DNA from: an uncultured Hungatella sp.
GTDB lineage: Bacteria; Bacillota; Clostridia; Lachnospirales; Lachnospiraceae
Direction: 5' to 3'
DNA length: 8,522 bases
Assembly (NCBI GenBank): GCA_910588505.1
Contig: CAJUPQ010000009.1
Coordinates: 59,345 to 67,866 of the forward strand
The notes under the pieces are model-generated. The model ran no database searches. It was given only the letters and a program-made list of their open reading frames with translations, and had not been told where the DNA came from. This document shows, one piece after another, positions 1-5,932 of this stretch. A program made the position numbers and the translations under genes. Every line of letters starts with the position of its first letter. Positions within the stretch are counted from its first letter, which is position 1.

Positions 1-406
1 CTCCTGACTGGTCTTCACCGCTGCCCGGCTGGACGTCACTGCCGCCTGAGGAGCTCTCTTTGCTGCCCGACCGGACGTTACTGCCGCCTGACTTCCCCTC
101 TTTGCCGGCTGCCCTGGCGCTACTGCCTTCTGTCCCGCTCTCCTCTATTCCGTCTTCCACATTCTGTACGCCTTCTCCGCTGCGGACCTCCTTCTGCCGC
201 TTCATGTCCCGGGTCAGGAGATAGCCCACTATCTGTTGTCCATACTCCACCCCCGGCTCCTGGGACACCGCGGGAGTCTCTGCCATGGCCGTCATGGCAT
301 CCCTCCCGTCTCCCCCAAACCCCTTTGTAGTCAGAGCCACAATAGCGATCAACAGCGCGGCGGCGATAAATCCTTCTTTCTCAAGCCTCTTTATAAAATG
401 GAACAC
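1..406 (-). CDS. Partial membrane-anchored/secreted protein, N-terminal part (unknown function)
   Basis: The reading frame is open from a GTG at 406-404 to the window edge (135 codons), so the C-terminus is missing. The start is supported by a GAAGGG ribosome binding site five bases upstream (412-417) and a promoter at 500-529. The protein begins FHFIKRLEKEGF, a short basic segment. A hydrophobic stretch follows at about residues 13-24 (IAAALLIAIVAL), which fits a signal peptide or an N-terminal signal anchor. From about residue 75 it becomes Gly/Ser-rich and contains a 14-residue repeat (SGGSNVRSGSKESS, then SGGSDVQPGSGEDQ), typical of an extracellular linker. I do not recognise the family. 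The functional domain, perhaps a cell-wall or spore enzyme, would lie outside the window. Coding is inferred from the RBS, the open frame and the signal-like segment. Confidence 0.7.
   Translation of the reverse strand, partial: MFHFIKRLEKEGFIAAALLIAIVALTTKGFGGDGRDAMTAMAETPAVSQEPGVEYGQQIVGYLLTRDMKRQKEVRSGEGVQNVEDGIEESGTEGSSARAAGKEGKSGGSNVRSGSKESSSGGSDVQPGSGEDQSG
31..133. repeat. 42-bp tandem repeat inside the partial gene
   Basis: The 19-mer GGACGTCACTGCCGCCTGA at 31-49 recurs at 73-91 with one change, exactly 42 bp on. A degenerate third copy sits at about 115-133 (roughly 13 of 19 matching). The 42-bp period equals 14 codons and keeps frame, giving Gly/Ser-rich peptide repeats in the minus-strand protein. 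Confidence 0.75.
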
Positions 407-499
407 ATTATCCCTTCTTTCTCCCTTTTTTCTTTAAAAATGCGTCTAAAATGGAATATTTCTCCCACTTTAAGCGCAAAATATCGGGTAATCCTGGTT

Positions 500-529
500 A
501 TTATATGGGATTCTGTTGCAAAAAGTCAA
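500..529 (-). promoter_or_regulatory. Sigma-A-type promoter for the partial gene at 1-406
   Basis: On the minus strand, TTGACT (529-524) and TATAAT (505-500) are separated by 18 bp. The start would fall near 493, leaving an untranslated leader of about 87 bases before the GTG at 406. The -10 is a perfect consensus and the -35 matches five of six. No experimental support is available. Confidence 0.7.
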
Positions 530-546
530 TGGCAGGGGACTCGATT

Positions 547-582
547 CGGCACTTTTTATGCCGGTAAATTTTACATTTTACC
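547..582. promoter_or_regulatory. Two adjacent small inverted repeats upstream of the promoter
   Basis: CGGCA/TGCCG (547-551 and 559-563, 7-base loop) is directly followed by GGTAAA/TTTACC (563-568 and 577-582, 8-base centre). They lie about 18-53 bp upstream of the -35 box of the minus-strand promoter at 500-529, a usual place for an operator. The surrounding stretch, about 560-690, is very AT-rich and has no convincing gene. Operator function is inference. Confidence 0.35.
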
Positions 583-714
583 AATATATATTAAATATAT
601 ACGAAGAAAACCAGAATAATATGTTTCATTTTTATATAAATTATCACATTAATATTTACATAAATATTACATTTTTGTTAAATCCAAGACGAACACATAC
701 GGAAGCTTCTCCCT

Positions 715-955
715 GTCCGTGCGCCGTGTACTCGTCAGCCCGGCTGACAATCTTCCTTGGAGTACCCCTGTACAATCGGGCAGGGAAGGCTTTTCCCCTG
801 CTTGTCCCGCGGCCCACACGCCGCTTAAGCGGCATATTCCTCTATGTGGACCTGTGCATAAAAATGTGTGTCTTGATGCACACTCGCGCCGGAGCGTGGC
901 TGCAACAGCAGCCATTTTCCTTTGCACGAAGTGCGCATCTTCGCGGAGTGTTTTT
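715..955. repeat. GC-rich block dense in hairpins; candidate dispersed or structured RNA element
   Basis: Between an AT-rich spacer and the operon terminator lies a GC-rich block with several perfect inverted repeats. They are GTACTC/GAGTAC (728-733 and 760-765) enclosing GTCAGCC/GGCTGAC (734-740 and 742-748); CAGGG/CCCTG (781-785 and 796-800); the 14-bp palindrome GCCGCTTAAGCGGC (820-833); TGTGCAT/ATGCACA (853-859 and 876-882); TGGCTGC/GCAGCCA with a 4-base loop (897-903 and 908-914); and CGAAG/CTTCG (927-931 and 939-943). Short open frames cross it on both strands but none has a convincing RBS or protein-like pattern. It could be a mobile intergenic repeat, a structured RNA or a long trailer. 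I infer, but cannot show from one copy, that it is repeated in the genome. Confidence 0.45.
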
Positions 956-986
956 GTTTCATAGGACGTAATTTCTTAATGAAATA

Positions 987-1017
987 AAAAAAGAGCCGTT
1001 CATATCGGCTCTTTTTT
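987..1017 (-). terminator. Intrinsic terminator of the leuDC-leuDC operon
   Basis: AAAAAAGAGCCG (987-998) pairs perfectly with CGGCTCTTTTTT (1006-1017) around a 7-base loop. The hairpin starts seven bases after the stop codon of the last operon gene. A/T tracts on both sides mean it could also work in the other direction. Confidence 0.85.
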
Positions 1018-1023
1018 ATCGAA

Positions 1024-2271
1024 TTACAGAGGACACGCAATGGCTCCGGCAGCCGCGCAGGCAGCCGCCACAGCCGGGGAAGCCAGGTAGATCTCCACCT
1101 TGGAGGTTCCCATGCGACCCAAAAAGTTCCGGTTGTTGGTGGCCACCACCCGCTCCCCGTCCGACAATATCCCCCCGGCGCGGCCGCAGCAGAGTCCGCA
1201 GCCAGGATGCGTCACCATAGCCCCGGCCTTTACAAGGGTCCCTATGGCCCCGCAGGCCATGGCCTCCTCATAGACCTTCCGGCTTGCGGGAGTCACGATA
1301 AGCTTCACAAAAGGCGCCACCTGCTTACCCTCCAGAACCTTGGCCGCCGCCTGAAGATCCTCCAGACGCCCGTTGGTGCAGGAACCGATAAATACCTGGT
1401 CAATGGGAAGTCCCTCCAGCGCCTTTACCTCCCTGATCTTATCCACCTGGGACGGACAGGCCATCACCGGCACAAAGTCCTCCCCCCGGTAGGTGAGTCT
1501 CCTGCAGTACACCGCGTCCTCGTCCCCCGCCAGACTCTTTTGAAACTCATCCAGTTCCACATTGCAGTACCGGGCCGTCTTCTCGTCCGGCGTAAACAGG
1601 GCGCACTTTGCCCCGGCCTCGATAGCCATGTTGGCCATGGTCATGCGGCTGCTGACGCTCATGCGCTCCACCCCGTCCCCCACAAACTCCAGAGCCCGGT
1701 AGGTAGCCCCGTCAGCCCCCAGATCCCCGATGATCCGAAGAATCACATCCTTGGACATGACATTGGCGGGAAGGGGGCCGTTTATCTCGATCCGGATCGT
1801 TTCCGGCACCTTGACCCACAGAGTGCCTGTCCCCAGGATCGCCGCCATCTCCGTGTACCCGATCCCTGTGGAGAAAGCTCCCACGCAGCCGTAGGTGGTG
1901 GTGTGGCTGTCCGTGCCGAACACCACATCCCCGGGCTTCACATACCCGGCCTCGGTCATCAGCTGATGGCAGATGCCGTCGCTCCGGTGAACATGTTCAA
2001 TACCATATTTTTCCGCAAACTCATCCCCCACCTTGTAGTGCCTGGTGTCGTCCAGCTGACTGGAAGGCACCAGATGATCATAGATCAATACTGCCTTGTC
2101 CGGGTTCCAGATCTTACCAAACCCCATCTCATGAAATTTATCCGCGATAAAAGGGATCATGATATCATCCAGCATCACCCTGTCAACGCTGACTGTCACG
2201 ATCTCCCCGGGCTTCACCTGCTTTGCCCCCATATTGTGGGCAATGATCTTTTCCACTATGGTCTGTCCCAT
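1024..2271 (-). CDS. Isopropylmalate isomerase/homoaconitase-family dehydratase, large subunit (copy 1)
   Basis: The 415-residue product has the usual length of LeuC/HacA-type large subunits, which carry a [4Fe-4S] cluster and catalyse reversible dehydration/hydration of 2- or 3-hydroxy di- and tricarboxylic acids together with a LeuD-type small subunit. Visible motifs are GTDSHTTTYG (119-128), GSCTNGR (296-302) and HPGCGLCCG (355-363). They supply the expected cluster cysteines C298, C358 and C361, with an extra C362. NRNFLGRMG (380-388) is also typical. The early region (DRVMLDDIMIPF, 30-41) and GICHQ (99-103) differ from canonical leucine-pathway LeuC and look more like the homoaconitase/dimethylmalate dehydratase branch, so I give no gene symbol. 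The start is fixed by AGGAGGGG four bases upstream. It follows its small subunit by 43 bases and is last in the operon. Likely substrates (isopropylmalate, citramalate, dimethylmalate, homocitrate) cannot be separated by eye. Confidence 0.93.
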   Translation of the reverse strand: MGQTIVEKIIAHNMGAKQVKPGEIVTVSVDRVMLDDIMIPFIADKFHEMGFGKIWNPDKAVLIYDHLVPSSQLDDTRHYKVGDEFAEKYGIEHVHRSDGICHQLMTEAGYVKPGDVVFGTDSHTTTYGCVGAFSTGIGYTEMAAILGTGTLWVKVPETIRIEINGPLPANVMSKDVILRIIGDLGADGATYRALEFVGDGVERMSVSSRMTMANMAIEAGAKCALFTPDEKTARYCNVELDEFQKSLAGDEDAVYCRRLTYRGEDFVPVMACPSQVDKIREVKALEGLPIDQVFIGSCTNGRLEDLQAAAKVLEGKQVAPFVKLIVTPASRKVYEEAMACGAIGTLVKAGAMVTHPGCGLCCGRAGGILSDGERVVATNNRNFLGRMGTSKVEIYLASPAVAAACAAAGAIACPL

Positions 2272-2314
2272 TTCTCCCCTCCTGCTCTGCTCCTTCTTTC
2301 GGCTGCGTCCAACC

Positions 2315-2809
2315 TTACACTGCCAGCCCGTTTCTAGCTCTCATGGCTCTGACCAGGCCCCCGGCGTTTATGATCTCCACCAGGTTATCCGGAAGGGATG
2401 CCAGAGGATACCGCTTTCCGTTGCAGGAAACATGGCTGTTTACCACCACCTCAATCTCCTGCCCTTCCCTCACATCCGAGCAAAGGTCCTGCTGCTCCAT
2501 CAAAAGCAGCCCGTTATTGATGGAGTTGCGGAAAAAGATGCGGGCAAATGATTTTGCTATGATACAGCGGATGCCAAGGGCCTTGATCACCTCCGGCGCC
2601 TGCTCCCTGGAAGAGCCGCACCCAAAATTCTTCCCAGCCACAATGATATCCCCCTGTTTGATCTCTCCGGCCAGCTCGGGCCTTAAGGGGCTAAACCCGT
2701 ACTGCTTCATATCCTCAACGCTTTTTAGCGCCAAATACTCTGTGGGGATAATGATATCCGTGTCAATGTCATCCCCCAAAATCCAGACTCTTCCCGTAAA
2801 ACGTTCCAT
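2315..2809 (-). CDS. Isopropylmalate isomerase-family dehydratase, small subunit (copy 1)
   Basis: This 164-residue LeuD-type swivel subunit is expected to pair with the large subunit encoded 43 bases downstream. It opens with GRVWILGDDIDTDIIIP (6-22), the family signature. The substrate-discriminating loop reads YLAL (25-28). GCGSSREQAP (63-72) and FARIFFRN (88-95) line the active site. Homoaconitase-type small subunits are reported to carry Arg after YL; this one has Ala, which argues against a homoaconitase but does not define the substrate. The start is ATG with GAGGG six bases upstream. It is separated from the preceding large-subunit gene by about 209 bases, much more than the other junctions, so it may be partly independently controlled. 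Family assignment is firm; substrate is not known. Confidence 0.93.
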   Translation of the reverse strand: MERFTGRVWILGDDIDTDIIIPTEYLALKSVEDMKQYGFSPLRPELAGEIKQGDIIVAGKNFGCGSSREQAPEVIKALGIRCIIAKSFARIFFRNSINNGLLLMEQQDLCSDVREGQEIEVVVNSHVSCNGKRYPLASLPDNLVEIINAGGLVRAMRARNGLAV

Positions 2810-2849
2810 AGACAGCCCTCTTTTTTTATGTTTCTATTGTCAATGTCAA

Positions 2850-2874
2850 GGCCCGGACATCCATCCTCCGGGCC
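2850..2874 (-). other. Perfect 8-bp hairpin in the gap between the two enzyme pairs
   Basis: GGCCCGGA (2850-2857) and TCCGGGCC (2867-2874) form a perfect GC-rich stem with a 9-base loop, about 40 bases before the start of the downstream small-subunit gene. No U-tract follows on the minus strand, so it is not a simple terminator. It may be an mRNA processing or stability element. The rest of the 209-base gap holds one weak open frame without an RBS. Confidence 0.5.
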
Positions 2875-3018
2875 GCGCGCGATCCAAGCCGCAGCAGCTT
2901 TTACGGCCAGCCGCCGCACCTGCCCTGCGTCTGACACCGAAAGCCGTTCTCTCTTGAAATCTCCATCCATATCTGCCGCAGACCCTCACCGGGTCCCTGC
3001 CCTTCCCATCTACGCGCT

Positions 3019-4269
3019 CTATAACATATCCGCCGTGCAGATCTCGCCCTTCACCGCGGACGCCGCAACCGTAGCCGCGGAACCCAGATACACCTTGGAG
3101 GAGGGATGGCCTGCGCGCCCCTTAAAATTCCTGGTGCCTGTGCTGATCAGCACCTCCCCCTCCCCGATAACGCCCTGGCAGCTTCCCCAGCACACGCTGC
3201 AGTTGGGATTCATGACAATGGCCCCGCTCTCCATAAAGATCTGGATCAGCCCTTCCTCCAATGCCTGCAGATACACCTGCCTGCTGGCCGGAACCACCAG
3301 AAACCGCACATGATCCGAGACCTTCCTCCCCTTCACGATAGCGGCCCCCACCCGCAGATCGTCGATCCGCCCGTTGTTGCAGGAGCCCAGAAACGCCTCG
3401 TCGATCCGCGTACCCAGCACCTCTTCCACCGGCGCCACGTCGTCCACAAAGTCAGGCCTTGCCGCCACCGGCCGGATCTGATCCAGGTCAAAGGTATATT
3501 CCTTCACATACCTTGCGTCCTCATCGCTCTTAAACACGGCTTTCGGCTTCCGCCCCCGCTTGTCAAGCCACTGCAAAGCAATGTCATCAGGCTCAAAGAT
3601 AGCTGTCTTGGCCCCGGCCTCTACAGCCAGGTTGCACAAAACCATCCGGTCTTCCACGCTCAATGTCCCTGCCCCGTCCCCGCAAAACTCCATAACCTGG
3701 TAGCTGGCGCCGGCAGCGCCGATCTGCCCGATGATGGTCAGCATCAGATCCCGGGGATAGACGCCTTTTCGCAGCCTGCCTGTAAGGTTAAACTTTATGG
3801 TCTCCGGCACCAGGACCCAGGAGGAGCCTGTCACCATGCCGTAGAGAAGGTCCGTACATCCCACCCCTGTCCCGAAGGCCCCCAAAGCCCCGTAGGTGCA
3901 GGTGTGGCTGTCCGCCCCAAAGATCAGCTCCCCGGGACACACGTATTTTTCCATCATCACCTGATGGCACACGCCCTCCCCCTCCCAGAAGTCGATCCCA
4001 TGCTCTCTGGCAAAATCCCGCATCTTCTTCTGCGCCGCGGCCGTCTTAGGGCTGTCCGACGGCACGTTGTGGTCCACGATAAACACCAGCTTCTTCGGGT
4101 CCGCGATCCGCGGATGGTTTAATTTCTTGTGGTACATATCAACAGTCAGATGGGTGGTTCCGTCATTGCTCATCATCCTGTCCAGATTTACGGTGTGGAT
4201 ATCCCCCGCTTTCACCTCACTGACTCCCGCCGCCAGGGCGATGATCTTCTCCGCAATGGTCATTCCCAT
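3019..4269 (-). CDS. Isopropylmalate isomerase/homoaconitase-family dehydratase, large subunit (copy 2)
   Basis: This second large subunit (416 residues) is of the same [4Fe-4S] hydro-lyase family but clearly diverged from the copy at 1024-2271. It keeps FGADSHTCTYG (117-127), the cluster cysteine in GSCNNGR (295-301, C297) and the pair in NPNCSVCWG (354-362, C357 and C360). GTRNFKGRAG (378-387) follows. Most relatives have GSCTNGR, so Asn replacing Thr at 298 is a notable change beside the cluster. GVCHQVM (99-105) and DRMMSNDGTTH (30-40) again differ from standard leucine-pathway LeuC. The start ATG lies two bases after the stop of its small-subunit partner, with GGAGG inside the end of that gene, so the two are tightly coupled. 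It is expected to act as a heterodimer or heterotetramer in the cytoplasm. The substrate is unknown. Confidence 0.93.
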   Translation of the reverse strand: MGMTIAEKIIALAAGVSEVKAGDIHTVNLDRMMSNDGTTHLTVDMYHKKLNHPRIADPKKLVFIVDHNVPSDSPKTAAAQKKMRDFAREHGIDFWEGEGVCHQVMMEKYVCPGELIFGADSHTCTYGALGAFGTGVGCTDLLYGMVTGSSWVLVPETIKFNLTGRLRKGVYPRDLMLTIIGQIGAAGASYQVMEFCGDGAGTLSVEDRMVLCNLAVEAGAKTAIFEPDDIALQWLDKRGRKPKAVFKSDEDARYVKEYTFDLDQIRPVAARPDFVDDVAPVEEVLGTRIDEAFLGSCNNGRIDDLRVGAAIVKGRKVSDHVRFLVVPASRQVYLQALEEGLIQIFMESGAIVMNPNCSVCWGSCQGVIGEGEVLISTGTRNFKGRAGHPSSKVYLGSAATVAASAVKGEICTADML

Positions 4270-4271
4270 GG

Positions 4272-4754
4272 TTACGCCTCCTCTTTATTTAATGATGGGA
4301 TCAATCCGCCCTGGCTTAGGATCTGCTGCATATAGGGCGGAAGCTTGGTGCAGGAAAATGTCTTCCCATTGGCCTTTGCCACGCCGTCAGTGAGAGACAG
4401 CTCCATCTCGTCCCCGGTCTCCACCGCGTCAGGAAGGTCCCTGCACACGATCACCGGCAGCCCGATATTGATAGCGTTGCGGTAAAAGATGCGGGCAAAT
4501 GATCTGGCTACCACCGCCTGGACTCCCAGGGCCTTTAACACCCCCGGGGCCTGCTCCCTGGATGAGCCGCATCCAAAATTCTCCCCTCCCACGACAAAAT
4601 CCCCGGGCTTTACCTTAACCGGAAATTCCGGGTCCAGGGATTCAAACGCATGCTCTTTCATCTCGTCAATGGTGGGCAGCAGCAGATACTGGGACGCGAT
4701 GATCTGATCCGTGTCCAGGTCATTGTGAAATTTAAATATTTTGCCGACAGACAT
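4272..4754 (-). CDS. Isopropylmalate isomerase-family dehydratase, small subunit (copy 2), first operon gene
   Basis: This 160-residue LeuD-type small subunit has KFHNDLDTDQIIASQYL (8-24), a substrate loop reading YLLL (23-26), GCGSSREQAP (61-70) and FARIFYRN (86-93). IIAS replaces the more usual IIP. It differs throughout from the other small subunit in the window, so this is old paralogy, not a recent duplication. ATG follows GGGAGGAG by four bases. The gene is first in the operon, 37-40 bases below the predicted transcription start, so the leader is too short for a T-box or similar leader-RNA control. It is coupled to the next gene with a two-base gap. A bulky hydrophobic Leu in the loop suggests an alkyl-substituted substrate rather than a tricarboxylate, but that is inference. 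Confidence 0.93.
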   Translation of the reverse strand: MSVGKIFKFHNDLDTDQIIASQYLLLPTIDEMKEHAFESLDPEFPVKVKPGDFVVGGENFGCGSSREQAPGVLKALGVQAVVARSFARIFYRNAINIGLPVIVCRDLPDAVETGDEMELSLTDGVAKANGKTFSCTKLPPYMQQILSQGGLIPSLNKEEA

Positions 4755-4774
4755 GATACTCCTCCCAATCTTCC

Positions 4775-4847
4775 ATAGTCATAAATACTGTGACCATATT
4801 ATAGCATGGGGATCCGTATCATGACAATATATAATACTCATGACTAT
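4775..4847. promoter_or_regulatory. Three copies of an ATAGTCAT-type motif around the operon promoter (candidate operator)
   Basis: ATAGTCATAAATACT at 4775-4789 (plus strand) matches ATAGTCATGAGTATT at 4847-4833 (minus strand) in 12 of 15 positions, the first eight identical. A further copy, ATTGTCATGA, lies at 4828-4819 on the minus strand, 19 bp from the distal copy and in the same orientation, overlapping the -35 box. The plus-strand copy overlaps or lies just below the predicted transcription start. Two direct copies upstream plus one inverted copy downstream is an arrangement expected for a transcription factor. The LysR-type regulator encoded nearby is one candidate. Confidence 0.55.
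4798..4827 (-). promoter_or_regulatory. Sigma-A-type promoter of the leuDC-leuDC operon
   Basis: On the minus strand TTGTCA (4827-4822) and a perfect TATAAT (4803-4798) are 18 bp apart. The start would be near 4791, giving a short leader to the ATG at 4754. The -35 overlaps one of the GTCAT motif copies. Confidence 0.8.
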
Positions 4848-4886
4848 CATAACGGACGGTTATGCATTGCCCTTCAAATATATCCG

Positions 4887-5431
4887 TCAATCCAGCTTTA
4901 ACGCCCTGATCTTTCTCCGATATTCCTTTACCGTCAGATTCTTTCTGGCCGCAGCCGCCTCCACAGTCAGAACTCCGTCGCGGACCAGCTCCTGCATATT
5001 TTTGAATTCTCCTTTTTCCATGCCCTTTTTCATGCCGTCTTCCATCAGCATCTGTCCCAACAGCGTCATAGTCATCATCTCCTCTATCCGTTTCATCTCA
5101 TCCTCGTTTAAAACTTTCATGGCCAACGCATACAGCACAGCCTGCATGGACATCATTTCTCTCTTTTTCACATTGCCCTGCTCTTTTGAAGTATCTCAAA
5201 GTTTCTTTGCATTCTGGTTTCCTGGATCATACTGCCATCCATCAGAGATGTCAGAAGTACAGGTAGAAGCTCCTTTCTCTTAAGCCTCTTTCCGGATCTC
5301 TGCTTTTTCTCCAGCTTCGGGATCACTTTGTCCGCGTCATAGTCCTTCATCCGCAGGATCTTTATAACTGCTTTTCTCTTTCCGGACAATAAACTTCTGC
5401 TTCTATTCTTATTTTTTATCTCTTTATCCAT
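4887..5431 (-). pseudogene. Rpn-family (PD-(D/E)XK nuclease 'transposase') remnant, truncated and frameshifted
   Basis: Two overlapping minus-strand frames form the C-terminal part of a recombination-promoting nuclease (Rpn/putative transposase) of the type common in Lachnospiraceae. The first (5431-5168, 87 codons) has ILRMKDYDADKVIPKLEKKQ and a LLTSLM segment. The second (5171-4887, 94 codons) continues with MQAVLYALAMKVLNEDEM, TLLGQMLMEDGMKKGMEKG and a charged tail. In intact relatives these regions are one protein, so a one-base frameshift near 5168-5171 is inferred. The join is a GTGA overlap, which would also permit coupled reinitiation. The N-terminal nuclease domain is absent: the frame upstream of 5431 closes at 5468 without recognisable homology. 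An AAGGA sequence before the ATG at 5431 could still give expression. It separates the operon promoter from the LysR gene. Confidence 0.7.
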
Positions 5432-5729
5432 GTTTCCTTGGATCTCTGCCTGATCGCAGGCTGATATTCAGATCTTTCTTCTCTGCCAGACGGCATGGGA
5501 GAAAACTCTCCCTTAGATGAACGATATTTCTATGATGACAAGTTCTCCTATGTCCCTTTATCATCCGGTATCCATACTATATCATGGATGGAAAATCTTG
5601 TAAACCCCAATAGTTACAGGTTATCGCTGGCCCGATGTGGAAAAACGGACGAACGCAGTCTTACAAGCAAGCTTGACTCCTATTTTCATCTAAAATTCCC
5701 CCATAAACCAATGCAGCGTAAACTGTAAC
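5432..5729. other. Spacer with no supported gene
   Basis: A plus-strand frame at 5495-5728 (77 codons, MGENSPLDERYFYDDKFSYV at its start) has a protein-like composition but no ribosome binding site, no recognisable motif and a stop just upstream at 5462. It may be decayed coding sequence left by the insertion that cut the Rpn remnant. I see no RNA gene or strong hairpin here. Confidence 0.3.
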
Positions 5730-5758
5730 TTGTATTGCAGCACAGGTGCTGGTATAAT
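5730..5758 (+). promoter_or_regulatory. Extended -10 promoter for the LysR-type regulator
   Basis: TTGTAT (5730-5735) and a perfect TATAAT (5753-5758) are 17 bp apart, and TGG directly before the -10 makes it an extended -10 (TGn) promoter. Transcription would start near 5765, leaving about 165 untranslated bases before the ATG at 5933. No other promoter on this strand in the spacer is as good. Confidence 0.6.
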
Positions 5759-5932
5759 CAAGAACATACCCTGGTACACTCTTGGAGTCTCTTTGTGCCT
5801 GATTTTGTAAAATGATTTTTTGTCAGATGCCCATGAATTTATGCGGCGTACATGGAACATAGACAAAAATAAGCCAAAACGGCAGGCACAAAAGAAATTT
5901 CGGAAGTACATTTTACCAAAAAGGAGGCCTCC

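Noticed and set aside
236..971. Plus-strand open frames at 236-619 and 516-971
   Set aside because: The first is largely antisense to the GTG-start gene; the second runs through the AT-rich spacer and hairpin block. Neither has an RBS or protein-like motifs.
667..1040. Minus-strand open frames at 667-927 and 825-1040 as small genes
   Set aside because: They lie in the hairpin block. The second overlaps the terminator and the end of the large-subunit gene. No RBS and no family recognised; a repeat element explains them better.
1207..2337. 376-codon plus-strand open frame
   Set aside because: Antisense shadow of the large-subunit gene; rich in His, Pro and Leu as expected from antisense GC-rich coding DNA.
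2833..2850. TTGACATTGACA on the minus strand as an internal promoter -35
   Set aside because: No acceptable -10 at 16-18 bp from either TTGACA; only A-rich sequence or the RBS is found there.
2725..2970. Minus-strand frame starting MDGDFKRERLSVSDAGQ between the enzyme pairs
   Set aside because: No RBS, runs into the next small-subunit gene in another frame, no recognisable family. A degraded gene cannot be excluded.
3106..4122. 338-codon plus-strand open frame
   Set aside because: Antisense shadow of the second large-subunit gene, with the same biased composition.
4755..4791. T-box or other leader riboswitch for the isomerase operon
   Set aside because: The predicted leader is only about 37 bases, too short for such an RNA.
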